Origin: Sabellastarte sp. h YS-2021
Taxonomy: Eukaryota > Annelida > Polychaeta > Sabellida > Sabellidae
Direction of reading: 5' to 3'
Length of the DNA stretch: 64,000 nucleotides
Assembly: GCA_964017235.1 (NCBI GenBank)
Contig: OZ024929.1
Coordinates: forward strand, 156,287,609-156,351,608
Shown: positions 28,960 to 40,745 of the stretch, piece after piece
How positions within the stretch are numbered: the stretch's first letter is position 1
Layout: every line of letters starts with the position of its first letter
Notes under the pieces: generated by a model
What the model was told of the DNA's origin: nothing
What the model saw: only the letters and a program-made list of their open reading frames with translations
Databases searched by the model: none
Made by a program: the position numbers and the translations under genes

Positions 28960-31900
28960 CTGAAAAAGGCAAATGTGCTCATATCTCCTAAACCGTGCGA
29001 GATAGAGCGATTTCGTCGAAATGTTCGACCCACAGGGTATTTAAGGAATGTAATCTTTGCAGTTTTCAAAAAAAAATTTTCCCCTCCCCAAAAATGGCGG
29101 CCATTTTGAATTTTCGAATATTTGCTAAAAATGGCAAAACACAAATTTGCTTCTATCTCCTTAACCGTGCGAGATAGAGCGATTTCGTAAAAAAGTTTCA
29201 ACCCATAGGGTATCTGAGCATCGTACTCTTGGCGATTTTGAAAAAATTTTCCCCTGTCCAAAAATGGCGGCCATTTTGAATTTTCGAATTTTTGCCAAAA
29301 ATGGCAAAACACAAATTTGCTTCTATCTCCTTAACCGTGCGAGATAGAGCAATTTCGTCGAAATTTTCGATCCACAGGGGATCTGAGAAATGCACTCTCA
29401 GCAATTTTCAAAAAAATTTCCCCTCCCCAAAAATGGCGACCATTTTGAATTTTCGAATTTTTGCCAAAAATGGCAAAACACGAATTTCCTTCTATCTCCT
29501 TAACCGTGCGAGATAGAGCGATTTCGTCGAAATTTTCGACTCACAGGGTATCTAAGGAATGTAATCTTTGCAGTTTTCAAAAAAATTTTCCCCTCCCCAA
29601 AAATGGCGGCCATTTTGGATTTTCGAATATTTGCCAAAAAAATTTCCCCTCCCCAAAAATGGCGACCATTTTGAATTTTCGAATTTTTGCCAAAAATGGC
29701 AAAACACGAATTTCCTTCTATCTCCTTAACCGTGCGAGATAGAGCAATTTCGTCAAAATTATCAAGCAACAGGGTATCTGAGCAAAGTACTCTTGGCAAT
29801 TTTCAAAAAATTTTCCCCTGCCCAAAAATGGCGGCCTTTTTGAATTTTCGAATTTTTCCCAAAAATGGCAAAACACAAAATTGCTTCTATCTCCTTAACC
29901 GTGTGAGATAGAGGGATTTCGTCAAAATTTTCGACCCACAGGGTATCTGAGCAATGTACTCTTGGCAATTTTCAAAAAATTTCCTCTTCCCACATATGGC
30001 GGCCATTTTGAATTTTCGAATTTTTGCCCAAAATGGCAAAACACAAATTTGCCTTAACCGTGCAAAATAGAGTTATTTCGGTGAAATTTTCGACCCACAG
30101 GGTATCTGAGGAATGTACTCTTTGCAATTTTCAAAAAATTTTCCCTTCCCCAAAAATCGCGGCCATTTTGAATTTTCGAATTTTTGCCAAAAATGGCAAA
30201 ACACGAATTTTCTTCAATCTCCTTAACCGTGCGAGATAGAGCGATTTCGTCGAAATTTTCGACTCACAGGGTATCTAAGGAATGTAATCTTTGCAGTTTT
30301 CAAAAAAATTTTCCCCTCCCCAAAAATGGCGGCCATTTTGGATTTTCGAATATTTGCCAAAAATGGCAAAACACAAATTTGCTTCTATCTCCTTAACCGT
30401 GTGAGATAGAGCGATTTCGTAAAAAAGTTTCAACCCATAGGGTATCTGAGCATCGTACTCTTGGCAATTTTTACAAAATTTTCCCCTGTCCAAAAATGTT
30501 GGCCATTTTGAATTTTCGAATTTTTGCCCAAAATGACAAAACACAAATTTGCTTCTGTCTCCTTAACCGTGCGAGATAGAGCAATTTCGTTGAAATAACA
30601 ATTTTCGACCCACAGGTTATCTCAGAAATGCACTCTCAGCAACTTTCAAAAAAATTTCCCCTCCCCAAAAATGGCGACCATTTTGAATTTTCGAATTTTT
30701 GCCAAAAATGGCAAAACACGAATTTCCTTCTATCTCCTTAACCGTGCGAGATAGAGCGATTTCGTCGAAATTTTCGACTCACAGGGTATCTAAGGAATGT
30801 AATCTTTGCAGTTTTCAAAAAAATTTTCCCCTCCCCAAAAATGGCGGCCATTTTGGATTTTCGAATATTTGCCAAAAAAATTTCCCCTCCCCCAAAATGG
30901 CGACCATTTTGAATTTTCGAATTTTTGCCAAAAATGGCAAAACACGAATTTCCTTCTATCTCCTTAACCGTGCGAGATAGAGCAATTTCGTCAAAATTAT
31001 CAAGCAACAGGGTATCTGAGCAAAGTACTCTTGGCAATTTTCAAAAAATTTTCCCCTGCCCAAAAATGGCGGCCTTTTTGAATTTTCGAATTTTTCCCAA
31101 AAATGGCAAAACACAAAATTGCTTCTATCTCCTTAACCGTGTGAGATAGAGGGATTTCGTCAAAATTTTCGACCCACAGGGTATCTGAGCAATGTACTCT
31201 TGGCAATTTTCAAAAAATTTCCTCTTCCCACATATGGCGGCCATTTTGAATTTTCGAATTTTTGCCCAAAATGGCAAAACACAAATTTGCCTTAACCGTG
31301 CAAAATAGAGTTATTTCGGTGAAATTTTCGACCCACAGGGTATCTGAGGAATGTACTCTTTGCAATTTTCAAAAAATTTTCCCTTCCCCAAAAATCGCGG
31401 CCATTTTGAATTTTCGAATTTTTGCCAAAAATGGCAAAACACGAATTTTCTTCAATCTCCTTAACCGTGCGAGATAGAGCGATTTCGTCGAAATTTTCGA
31501 CTCACAGGGTATCTAAGGAATGTAATCTTTGCAGTTTTCAAAAAAATTTTCCCCTCCCCAAAAATGGCGGCCATTTTGGATTTTCGAATATTTGCCAAAA
31601 ATGGCAAAACACAAATTTGCTTCTATCTCCTTAACCGTGTGAGATAGAGCGATTTCGTAAAAAAGTTTCAACCCATAGGGTATCTGAGCATCGTACTCTT
31701 GGCAATTTTTACAAAATTTTCCCCTGTCCAAAAATGTTGGCCATTTTGAATTTTCGAATTTTTGCCCAAAATGACAAAACACAAATTTGCTTCTGTCTCC
31801 TTAACCGTGCGAGATAGAGCAATTTCGTTGAAATAACAATTTTCGACCCACAGGTTATCTCAGAAATGCACTCTCAGCAACTTTCAAAAAAATTTCCCCT

Positions 31901-33590
31901 CCCCAAAAATGGCGACCATTTTGAATTTTCGAATTTTTGCCAAAAATGGCAAAACACGAATTTCCTTCTATCTCCTTAACCGTGCGAGATAGAGCGATTT
32001 CGTCGAAATTTTCGACTCACAGGGTATCTAAGGAATGTAATCTTTGCAGTTTTCAAAAAAATTTTCCCCTCCCCAAAAATGGCGGCCATTTTGGATTTTC
32101 GAATATTTGCCAAAAAAATTTCCCCTCCCCCAAAATGGCGACCATTTTGAATTTTCGAATTTTTGCCAAAAATGGCAAAACACGAATTTCCTTCTATCTC
32201 CTTAACCGTGCGAGATAGAGCAATTTCGTCAAAATTATCAAGCAACAGGGTATCTGAGCAAAGTACTCTTGGCAATTTTCAAAAAATTTTCCCCTGCCCA
32301 AAAATGGCGGCCTTTTTGAATTTTCGAATTTTTCCCAAAAATGGCAAAACACAAAATTGCTTCTATCTCCTTAACCGTGTGAGATAGAGGGATTTCGTCA
32401 AAATTTTCGACCCACAGGGTATCTGAGCAATGTACTCTTGGCAATTTTCAAAAAATTTCCTCTTCCCACATATGGCGGCCATTTTGAATTTTCGAATTTT
32501 TGCCCAAAATGGCAAAACACAAATTTGCCTTAACCGTGCAAAATAGAGTTATTTCGGTGAAATTTTCGACCCACAGGGTATCTGAGGAATGTACTCTTTG
32601 CAATTTTCAAAAAATTTTCCCTTCCCCAAAAATCGCGGCCATTTTGAATTTTCGAATTTTTGCCAAAAATGGCAAAACACGAATTTTCTTCAATCTCCTT
32701 AACCGTGCGAGATAGAGCGATTTCGTCGAAATTTTCGACTCACAGGGTATCTAAGGAATGTAATCTTTGCAGTTTTCAAAAAAATTTTCCCCTCCCCAAA
32801 AATGGCGGCCATTTTGGATTTTCGAATATTTGCCAAAAATGGCAAAACACAAATTTGCTTCTATCTCCTTAACCGTGTGAGATAGAGCGATTTCGTAAAA
32901 AAGTTTCAACCCATAGGGTATCTGAGCATCGTACTCTTGGCAATTTTTACAAAATTTTCCCCTGTCCAAAAATGTTGGCCATTTTGAATTTTCGAATTTT
33001 TGCCCAAAATGACAAAACACAAATTTGCTTCTGTCTCCTTAACCGTGCGAGATAGAGCAATTTCGTTGAAATAACAATTTTCGACCCACAGGTTATCTCA
33101 GAAATGCACTCTCAGCAACTTTCAAAAAAATTTCCCCTCCCCAAAAATGGCGACCATTTTGAATTTTCGAATTTTTGCCAAAAATGGCAAAACACAAAAT
33201 TGCTTCTATCTCCTTAGCCGTGTGAGATAGAGGGATTTCGTCAAAATTTTCGACCCACAGGGTATCTGAGCAATGTACTCTTGGCAATTTTCAAAAAATT
33301 TCCTCTTCCCACATATGGCGGCCATTTTGAATTTTCCAATTTTTGCCCAAAATGGCAAAACACATATTTGCCTTAACCGTGCAAAATAGAGTTATTTCGG
33401 TGAAATTTTCGACCCACAGGGTATCTAAGAAATGTACTCTTGGCAATTTTCAAAAAAATTTTCCTCTTCCCAAAAATGGCGGCCATTTTGATTTTTCAAA
33501 TTTTTGCCAAAAATAGAAAAACAGAAATTTGCTTCTATCTTCTTAACCGTGCAAGATAGAGTGATTTCGTCAAAATTTTCGACCCAACCA
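28960..33590 (+). repeat. Family C satellite, about 170-bp units
   Basis: Units contain CTTAACCGTGCGAGATAGAG, TTTCGTCGAAATTTTCGAC, CCCACAGGGTATCT and AAAAATGGCGGCCATTTTG. Many open frames on both strands repeat exactly with the array and are not proteins. Part of the array is a recent higher-order repeat (see next entry). Confidence 0.9.
29461..33174 (+). repeat. 1,238-bp higher-order repeat, three copies
   Basis: Equivalent points recur at 29461, 30699 and 31937, and at 30024, 31262 and 32500, a period of exactly 1,238 bp. Each block has about seven monomers plus a short partial one. Copies 2 and 3 look identical in the stretches I compared. Copy 1 differs from them by at least one base (AAAAATGGCGACC versus CAAAATGGCGACC). 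That implies very recent amplification, or an assembly duplication. Confidence 0.85.
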
Positions 33591-33750
33591 ATGCAAAAAG
33601 GCATGAAGCTGAAATAATTTACATGTACACTAATAAATATTTAACCATCATTGATATATTTCACAAATGAAACAGGGTCTTGTAAGACTACTGTACAATT
33701 TTGGCAAAAGGTTCATGGGGTGGACATTACACATGATAATGTGTGTTCTT

Positions 33751-34425
33751 CTATGCTATCCTGTTTCTATTCATATGTCGCAGCTACTATCAACAGGGCG
33801 TCCTATTTCTAGTTTTTAGTTTACTGATTAATGCTGTCATCCTGCTATTGAATTATCTTGTTTTAATACTTTATCTTTACATACATTTTCTTTCTCTTAG
33901 ACATTATTTTCACTACTTAAACATTATTTGAACTTTTATGTAACTCTCACTGCTCTGAAAGTATCCCGATCTTTGTACTGTTTCACTACTTCTATTCTCA
34001 TGGTGTTGAAAAAAATATTTCCTCCAGCTGTGGGGTACGGGCATCTCTGATGCTATTTTTATCTCAGCTGACTTGTCAGTCAGCTGATATTATAGCATCG
34101 CTCTGCAGCGTCTGTATACGCATATGCATGAACAACTTCTCCTCCAAAACTACAACACCCAGAGACCTGCTGTTTTTTTTTAAATTATAGCTTATCTATC
34201 TGGCATGAAAACTTGTTCAAGGCATGCAGATCTGCTGGTTCGTCTGTTTGCTAGAGCCATTATAAGTGAGGTACCCCCCACCCTAAGTATGAAAATTTCA
34301 ACACTTTATCACAATTTTTTTCAGTGACTATTGCATGGATTTCTCTCATATGTTGCACATCTGTACTAGGCCACAAGTAAATTCCCTTGTGTGAATGTCA
34401 GACTTGGATCTTGCTTAATTATTTT
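33751..34425 (+). repeat. Interspersed segment also found near 39816 and 46200
   Basis: About 33799-34060 matches 39816-40075 (TTTAGTTTACTGATTAATGC, TATCCCGATCTTTGTACTG, CTATTTTT). About 34300-34450 matches 46240-46400 (TTCCCTTGTGTGA, TAATTTTTAATGCAT). No gene is seen; these look like conserved flanks or non-satellite parts of older carriers. Confidence 0.55.
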
Positions 34426-34952
34426 TTTATGAATTTTTAAAATAATTTTTAATGCATATAAATTCATGAAATCATGCACTAAATCACTTATAACTTGAAA
34501 AGTATTGCATTTAGAGCATTTTGTTAAAATATGTTATTCAGCTACTTTTTGCATAGCTACAACATGGTGAGTAACTTGGGTGTCTGTCTCAATAGCTAAG
34601 TGAGTAATAGCTACATTTGGACTTTTCAGTAACTTCCATCATGAGTAAAATCACTTGTAACTTGAAAACTATTGCATTTAGAGAATTTCGTATAAATATG
34701 TTATTCAGCTACTTTTGGGTCAGCTATAACATAGTAAAGTTTCAGACCTGTAGCTCATGGCATAGCTGAGTAATAGCTACTTTTATGTTATCACTGTTGC
34801 GTAAATCACTTATAACTTGAAAACTATTGCATTTAGAGTATTTTGTTTCAATATGTTATTGACCTATTTTGGGGTCAGCTATAACATAGTGAAATTCCAG
34901 ACCTGTGACTCATTGCATAGCTGAGTAATAGCTACTTTGAGGTTCTCACTGT

Positions 34953-35343
34953 AGAAATAAAGTCCGAGGGTGAGTACTTTATGACCTCTATAAAAGGACG
35001 GTACTTCCGGCGGATAATGGACGAGCGCGGAGCGTGAGTCTATTATGCTGGAAGTTCCATCCGGAGCGCGAGTCTGTTATGCCGGAAGTTCTGTCCTTTT
35101 ATAGAGGTCATAAAGTACGAACCTGAGGACTTTATTTCTATTATAAAGACCGGTTTCATTTATTAATCCATAAATATTATTGTAAATATGTTTCTATACA
35201 CACCTACTTGTCAGACTATATTTTGTCTGTATGGTTTGGTTCTGTAATATCGGCGATCGTCCATTTATTGCCTCAGATAGATGTACGCAAAAATATGCGC
35301 ACTGCATTGTTTTGTGTAGTCTGCACAGTTCCGGTCTTTATAA
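34953..35343. mobile_element. MITE-like inverted-repeat insertion in the family A array
   Basis: Positions 34953-35011 and 35081-35140 are inverted copies of about 59 bp (AGAAATAAAGTCC, ACTTTATGACCTCTATAAAA, ACTTCCGGC). Immediately after comes TTATAAAGACCGG (35141-35153), whose complement CCGGTCTTTATAA is at 35331-35343. There may be two adjacent MITEs, or one element with an internal palindrome. No coding frame is seen. Confidence 0.65.
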
Positions 35344-35551
35344 TATTGAGTAAATCAGTTGTAATTGGAAAACTATTGCATTTATAGAAATTTGTGTAAA
35401 TATGTTATTCAACTACTTTTGGGTCAGCTATAACATAGTAAAATTGCAGACCTGTAGCTCTTTCCATAGTTGAGTAATAGGTACTTTGATGTTATCACTG
35501 TTGAGTAAATCAGTTGTAACTTGAAAACTATTGTAGTTAGAGTATTTTATT

Positions 35552-36442
35552 GTATCCACCGGATGCTTCCAGTGGATACTTTGGTTTAGCGTTTGCTATG
35601 CCGCCGCCGCCGTGTGTAGAGAGATTTTCGGCATTAACGCTCTAAGAGGAAAACGACAGCAGCTAGGTTCACCAAATTTGCAGGATATCTTCATTGGGGG
35701 GTAAGCTTCTCTGGGAAGGAAAATAGCCTCATTCTGAAAAACAAGATGGCCGCCACGGGCATTTCTTTGAAAATAATCAACATTTTTCTACTGGCTGTTT
35801 CTCATAGGTAGTAGGTTGAATCTCTTTATAGGTGATATGTATAACAGATATACATGTCCTCTACAACCTTGCAGACATTTGACCTTGAAGCTCTTAATTC
35901 AAGGTTATCCACGGAGAGCCGAAGTAACCCACATAGCGGACTTTAAAAGTGCCCATATCTCCCTTATTATTGGTCCTAGAGGTTTGCAATGTGAAACCAA
36001 CCTATAGGAAATCATGTGTTGCGAATCTTCTGATGTTGTCAGAATTGACCTTGGACCCCTCCTTCAAGGTCAAACGAGGATAGCCTAACTTAAAAGTGTT
36101 TATAACTCGCTTATTATTGATCCTAGAGGTTTGGGATGGTAAACCAACATATAGGAAATGATGGGCTGGGAATCTTCTGATGTGGTCGGATTTGACATTG
36201 GGGCCCCTCCTTCAAGGTCAAACGAGGATAGCCAAAGTTAAAGGTGCTTATAACTCGCTTATTATTGATCCTAGAAGTTTACAGTACGAAACCAACTCAT
36301 ACGAAATCTTGGGCTAGGAATTTTCTGATGTTAGATTTGACCTTGGGCCCCTTCTTCAAGGTCAAACACTGGTTCACTGGCTTTGGTGAGTTGTCTTTTC
36401 GGTGGATACAAATTTGCATCGGTCTTCGATGCGTAGGTCTGG
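35552..36442 (+). mobile_element. Helitron-like element, family D copy 2 (complete, 891 bp)
   Basis: The 5' end is an 8-bp stem, GTATCCAC (35552-35559) and GTGGATAC (35572-35579). A further GTGGATAC lies at 36402-36409 near the 3' end. The element finishes with a hairpin of GCATC and GATGC arms (36416-36432), a 6-bp spacer and CTGG, followed by T. It sits inside a family A unit that resumes on the other side. About three 147-bp family D units form the interior. The terminal hairpin plus CTRR, insertion next to T and lack of obvious target duplication support a Helitron-type element. Confidence 0.75.
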
Positions 36443-37869
36443 TTTTAATATGTTATTCACCTACTTTTGGATCAGCTATAACATAGTAAAATTGCAGACC
36501 TGTAGCTTATTTCATAGCTGAGCAATAGCTATTTTGAGCTTCTCACTCTTGAGTAAATCAGTTGTAATTTGGAAACTATTACATTTACAGTATTTTGTAT
36601 AACTGTATTATTCAGATACTTTTGGGTCAGCTATAACATAGTAAAGTTACAGACCTGTAGCTCATTGCATAGCTGAGCAATAGCTACTTTGAGGTTTTTT
36701 CTGTTCAGGAAATCAGTTGTAACTTGAAAACTATTGCATTTAGAGAATTTTCCTTAAATATCTTAATGAATGAATATTCATTTACTTTGGAATTAGCTAT
36801 AACATAGTAAATTACAGATGTGTATCTCATGGCATAGCTGAGTAATAGCTATTCTCAGGTCTTCACTGTTGAGTAAACTAGTTTTAACTTGGAAAATATT
36901 GCATTTAGAGTATTTTCTTTAAATATGTTGTTCACCTACTTTTGAATTAGCTATAACATAGTGAAATTGCAGACCTGTAGGTTATGGCATAGCTGAGCAA
37001 TAGCTACTTTCAGGTTCTTACTGTTGAATAAATCACTTGTAACTTGAAAACTATTGCATTTAGAGTATTTTCTTTAAATACATTGTTCATCTACTTTTGG
37101 GTCAGCTGTAACATAGTAAAGTTGCATATCTGTAGCTCATTCAATAGCTGAGCAATAGATACTTTGAGGTTTTCTCTGTTGAGTCAATCAGTTGTAACTT
37201 AAAAACTATTGCAGTTAGAGTATTTTGTTTTAATATATTATTTATGTACTTTTGAATTAGCTATAACATAGTAAAATTGCAGATGTATAGCTCATGGCAT
37301 AGTTGTGTAATAGCTATTCTCAGGTTCTCACTGTTGAGTAAATCAGTTGTAACTTTAAAAATATTGCATTTTAAGTATTTTCTATAAATATGTTGTTCAC
37401 CTACTTTTGGGTCAGCTTTAAGATAGTGAATTTGCAGAGCTGTATGTCATGGCATGGCTGAGCAATAGTTACTTTCAAGTTTTCTCACTGTTGAGTAATT
37501 CAGATGTAACTTGAAAACTATTGCATTTAGACTAATCTGTTTAAATATGTTGTTCACATACTTATGGGTCAGCTATAACATAGTGAAATTGTAGACCTGT
37601 AGCTCATGGCATAGCTGAGCAATAGCTACTTTTAGATTTTCACTGTTCAGTTAATCAGTTGTAACTTGAAAACTATTTCATTTACAGTATTTTGTTTAAA
37701 TAAGTTATTAACCTACTTTTGGGTCAACTATAAAATAGTATAATTGCAGAACTGTAGCTCCTTGCATAGCTTAGTAATAGCTACTTTGAGGTTCTCACTG
37801 TTGAGTAAATCAGTTGTAACTCGAAAACTATTGCATTTGCATTATTTTCTTTAAATATGTTTTAACTTT

Positions 37870-38640
37870 TTACACCTTAACAGTTACCTTCTTACTTTCC
37901 TTCTGAATGCCATTTCCAGGGCACAACTTCTATGTCCTTTTCTTCTGTCACTTCTACTCTGAAACTCAAAACATACAGTCAGCTGACACAGAGCCCGTTC
38001 ACGGGCACTGATTGCTTGTTTCTGCTTTGCAAGAGAAATTATTTTTCTCTTGCAAAGCAATACTCTAGCAATATGGTCTTTTCCAAAAATCAAGGCTTTA
38101 AGTAGACATTTTGCCTGTGAGTGAGGCCCATAAATACCCCACCCAAGTAACCTTTTCCCTACATTTTCATATATTTTGCCCCGTAATTTGGAAACGGCAA
38201 GTTTGACAAGTCTCAAACTGTATTAGATGTAACTTCTATATGTTATCTTTGTGTGAAATTTGAGTTATGTAGCATAAATTTTATTAATATGTTAAGGTTT
38301 CTAAAACGCAAACAAGGAACCAATTCATTAACTTTTTATCACTTTTTAAGCCCTGTAGTTGTTGAACTATGTGGCTAATTTACCTGAAATCTCATCTGGG
38401 AATATATTATGTTCTTTTTACGTATGCAAAAAAATCTAGGCTTTTAATTTGACATTTAACTTATGTATTAGGCCCATAAATGCCCCACCAAGGGCGACAT
38501 ATCTCCCACAGTTTTTAATATATTTTGCCTTGTAACTAGAAATGTATATTCGATGTAACTGCATAATTTATTGTTGACATTGAAATTTTCCAAAGGAAGG
38601 CCTGTGTACTGAAAAATTTGAATAGTAATGATGTTATGAC
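37870..38640. other. Non-satellite stretch with diverged duplicated block and a perfect hairpin
   Basis: Two diverged blocks (about 38085-38190 and 38430-38545) share AGGCCCATAAAT, CCCCACC and ATATATTTTGCC. A perfect palindrome with 15-bp arms lies at 38024-38058. The minus-strand open frame of about 110 codons (37884-38216) runs through the palindrome and resembles nothing I know, so I do not call it a gene. Confidence 0.4.
38024..38058. repeat. Perfect 15-bp-arm hairpin
   Basis: GCTTTGCAAGAGAAA (38024-38038) and its exact complement (38044-38058) flank TTATT. No pyrimidine tail or known RNA family context is seen. It may be a miniature palindrome or the core of a small foldback element. 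Confidence 0.7.
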
Positions 38641-38649
38641 TGTCTTAAC

Positions 38650-38875
38650 CTTAACATTGGTTTGGGGGTGTAGGTGTGCAATGTCATGGGATGACCTTGA
38701 TTTGACCTTCGACCTTGCTGTAGTGACCTTGACCTTTAATAGCTTGATTTGACGTTGGACCTTGCTGTAGTGACCTTAAACTTTAAAATCTTGTATGGGC
38801 TGTTTCTTAGAAAATGTAAGGTATAGGAAGTTGGTACTTGGTAGGGACATTGGTTAGGGGGTGTAGATGTCCAAG
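38650..38875 (+). repeat. Family E satellite fragment
   Basis: One and a half units contain GACCTTGATTTGACCTT, CTTGCTGTAGTGACCTTGAC and GGTACTTGGTAGGGACATTGG. No carrier end is visible. The stretch after it (38880-39055) is a weak third relative of the interspersed block at 33799 and 39816. Confidence 0.6.
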
Positions 38876-39147
38876 ACCATGTCACACTGTTTGCTCTGAA
38901 AGTCTCCTGATTTACTGTACTGCATCACCTCTTTATAGCATGGTGTTGTGCACTATTTGCCCGGATTGTGGGCTATGGGCATCTTCGATGCTATTTTTCA
39001 CCTCTTCCAATGCTATTTCTCAAGGCTGTAGGTTATGAACATCTCTGAAGCTATTTTTCTTGTTAACTTTCCTCATTAATTTTAAAAGATGTTCAAATTT
39101 ATTTGAAGTTTCAGAAAAAATAAAGGCATCTTATTTTGTCTTTCAGT

Positions 39148-39249
39148 ATGACTTTTTGGGACTTTGCAAATAATTTAAGGAAAGAAAACCAGCTTTGTGA
39201 TGTTAATTTTCATGTATTGGATCAACAAGGACAACAGAAGACTCTTCAG
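39148..39249 (+). CDS. BTB/POZ-domain protein, first coding exon
   Basis: The acceptor TTTCAG ends at 39146, and the first ATG (39148) lies one base inside the exon. The exon has 34 codons and ends in phase 0 before GT at 39250. It encodes MTFWDFANNLRKENQ, then LCDVNFHVLDQQGQQ. The LCDV-x-F-H-V pattern is the start of a BTB/POZ domain, a dimerisation and adaptor fold found in transcription factors and cullin-3 substrate receptors. Because an acceptor precedes the ATG, at least one 5' untranslated exon should lie upstream, possibly outside the window. The joined exons read through smoothly in phase, which is the main support for the model. Confidence 0.78.
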
Positions 39250-39330
39250 GTAAAATTATAAATAATAGCATACAACTAAAACTATATCACTGTTTCATTT
39301 TAGTTAACTATATCTGGTTACCATTTTGTT

Positions 39331-39825
39331 ACCCCACAGCCCTTAAGGGCTGTCGGGGTATTGTTTTCACCCATGGTGTCCGGATGGGCAGGCAGGTAGG
39401 CATCCGGGCGGGTGGTTGGGCGGGCGGTGGGAAAAAGTTTGTCCGGGCTGTATCTCAGAAACCGTAAGGTGTAGGAAGTTGATACTTGGTAGGGACATTG
39501 GTTAGGGGGTGTAGGTGTGCAACGTCATGGTGTGACCTTGATTTGACCTTTGACCTTGCCTTAGTGACCTTGATCTATAAAATCTTGTCCGGGCTATATC
39601 TCCGAAGCCGTAAGGAGTAGGAAGTTGATACTTGGTAGGAACATTGGATAGGGGGTGTAGGTGTGCAACGTCATGGTGTAACCTTGATTTGACCTTTGAC
39701 CTTGCCGTAGTGACCTTGACCTATAAAATCTTGTTCGGGCTATATCTCGGAAAGCGTAAGGTGTAGGAAGTTGATACTTTGTAGGGGCATTGGTTAGGGG
39801 TTGTAGGTGTGCGTCATAATTTTTA
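39331..39825 (+). mobile_element. Satellite carrier, family E copy 1 (in BTB intron)
   Basis: It begins ACCCCACAGCCCTTAAGG, with hairpin partner GGGCTGTCGGGGT, directly after T. The 5' leader GTATTGTTTTCACCCATGG follows, then about three family E units of about 150 bp. No terminal 3' hairpin is identified; the unit runs into the interspersed block at 39816. Confidence 0.65.
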
Positions 39826-40075
39826 GTTTACTGATTAATGCTGTCATCTTACTATTGAATTGTCTTGTTTTAATACTTTATCTTTACATACATTTTCCTT
39901 CTCTTAGATGTTATTTTCTCTACTTAAACATCATTTTGACCTTAATATTACTGACACTGCTCTGAAAGTATCCCGATCTTTGTACTGTTTCACTACTTCT
40001 GTATCTCATGGTGTTGAAAACTATTTCCCCAGGCTGTGGGGTACTGGCATATCTGATCCTATTTTTTTTAGTAGA
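39816..40075 (+). repeat. Interspersed block, second copy
   Basis: This is the same block as 33799-34060, at roughly 85-90 percent similarity by eye. It lies in the BTB intron just after the family E units. One of the two copies is probably part of a larger duplicated or transposed segment. Confidence 0.6.
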
Positions 40076-40298
40076 TTTGCAATTTTATAGTTGAACATAG
40101 CTGTATGAGTATTTTGCTTTTTGTTACCTTAGCCAAGTAATGGACTTTTGCATAAAATAAATTAGGCTGATTGATGAATCCTCATATTTTCAAATTTGCA
40201 ATTGCAATATTTTGACAGGTAGACCCGTTATCTCATGTCTGAAGACTTTAATTACAGTGGTGTCTTCCATTAATTGTAATGTAAATATGTATTTCCAG

Positions 40299-40465
40299 GC
40301 ACATAAGGTGATAGTGGCATACTATTCTCTCTATCTGTGTGACTTGATAAGTGGAAATTCTGTGACAGATATTAATATTTCTGAAGTAACTGAAGAAATT
40401 CTTCTGGAGGTCCTACAGCTTATTTATCAACAGACATCCCTAGAGGATTTAAATTCATCAGAAAA
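40299..40465 (+). CDS. BTB/POZ-domain protein, second coding exon
   Basis: The acceptor is TATTTCCAG at 40290-40298 and the donor is GTGAGT at 40466. It encodes AHKVIVAYYSLYLCDLI, the most conserved helix pair of BTB domains (usual form: F-x-AHK-x-VLA-x-x-S), then ISEVTEEILLEVLQLIY, which matches the later strand-helix segment. The exon starts in phase 0 and ends with two bases of a split codon. The intron before it (about 1.05 kb) carries a family E satellite carrier. Confidence 0.82.
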
Positions 40466-40745
40466 GTGAGTTTACATGTTCAAGCAGTTGCACATATGTG
40501 ATAGAGCATCAGATGCCTCTATTTTTTTGGACATAAATAATAAAATAGACACTGTGTGGTTATGAGCTGTATGTGGTACAATGTCCAAGATACTAAGTCT
40601 GTGCAGTAGTTAAACCAATGAACTGAGACCTCTTCACTTTTCAAAGTTAATAATTATGAAACAATTGGATTTCAGTATTTTTTACTTGTCAAGCTTAACT
40701 GTTATATATATAAGTCCTGTTTAATTAACGGTATTATACCACCAG

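Larger units (their letters stand above)
28570..33750 (+). mobile_element. Hairpin-bounded satellite carrier, family C copy 2 (both ends present)
   Basis: The 5' end is ATGTCCACC with a slightly imperfect hairpin partner, and the next 50 bp match copy 1 at 17931. Near the 3' end the inverted counterpart GGGGTGGACAT (33717-33727) appears. It is followed at once by a hairpin ACACATGATAATGTGT (33729-33744) and the end near 33750. This is the asymmetric arrangement described for Helitron2/Helentron-type elements: a 5' end, an inverted copy inside the 3' end, then a terminal hairpin. Size is about 5.2 kb, almost all satellite. No Rep or helicase sequence is present, so it is non-autonomous. Confidence 0.7.
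34430..37870 (+). repeat. Family A satellite array, about 155-bp units, interrupted twice
   Basis: Units read TGTAACTTGAAAACTATTGC, ATATGTTATTCACCTACTTT, GGGTCAGCTATAACATAGT and TAGCTGAGCAATAGCTAC. The array is interrupted by an inverted-repeat insertion (34953-35343) and by a family D carrier (35552-36442). On either side of both, the unit resumes in phase, so both are insertions into an existing array. Confidence 0.85.

Noticed and set aside
28905-33287. Dozens of open frames of 60-135 codons on both strands (MPKMAKHEF-type and MPRVLCSD-type peptides)
   Set aside because: They recur exactly with the satellite monomer and the 1,238-bp block, are present on both strands and lack any domain. 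They are by-products of the repeat.
37884-38216. 110-codon minus-strand basic open frame
   Set aside because: It passes through a perfect hairpin and a duplicated non-coding block, has no known domain, and has no supporting splice or start context.
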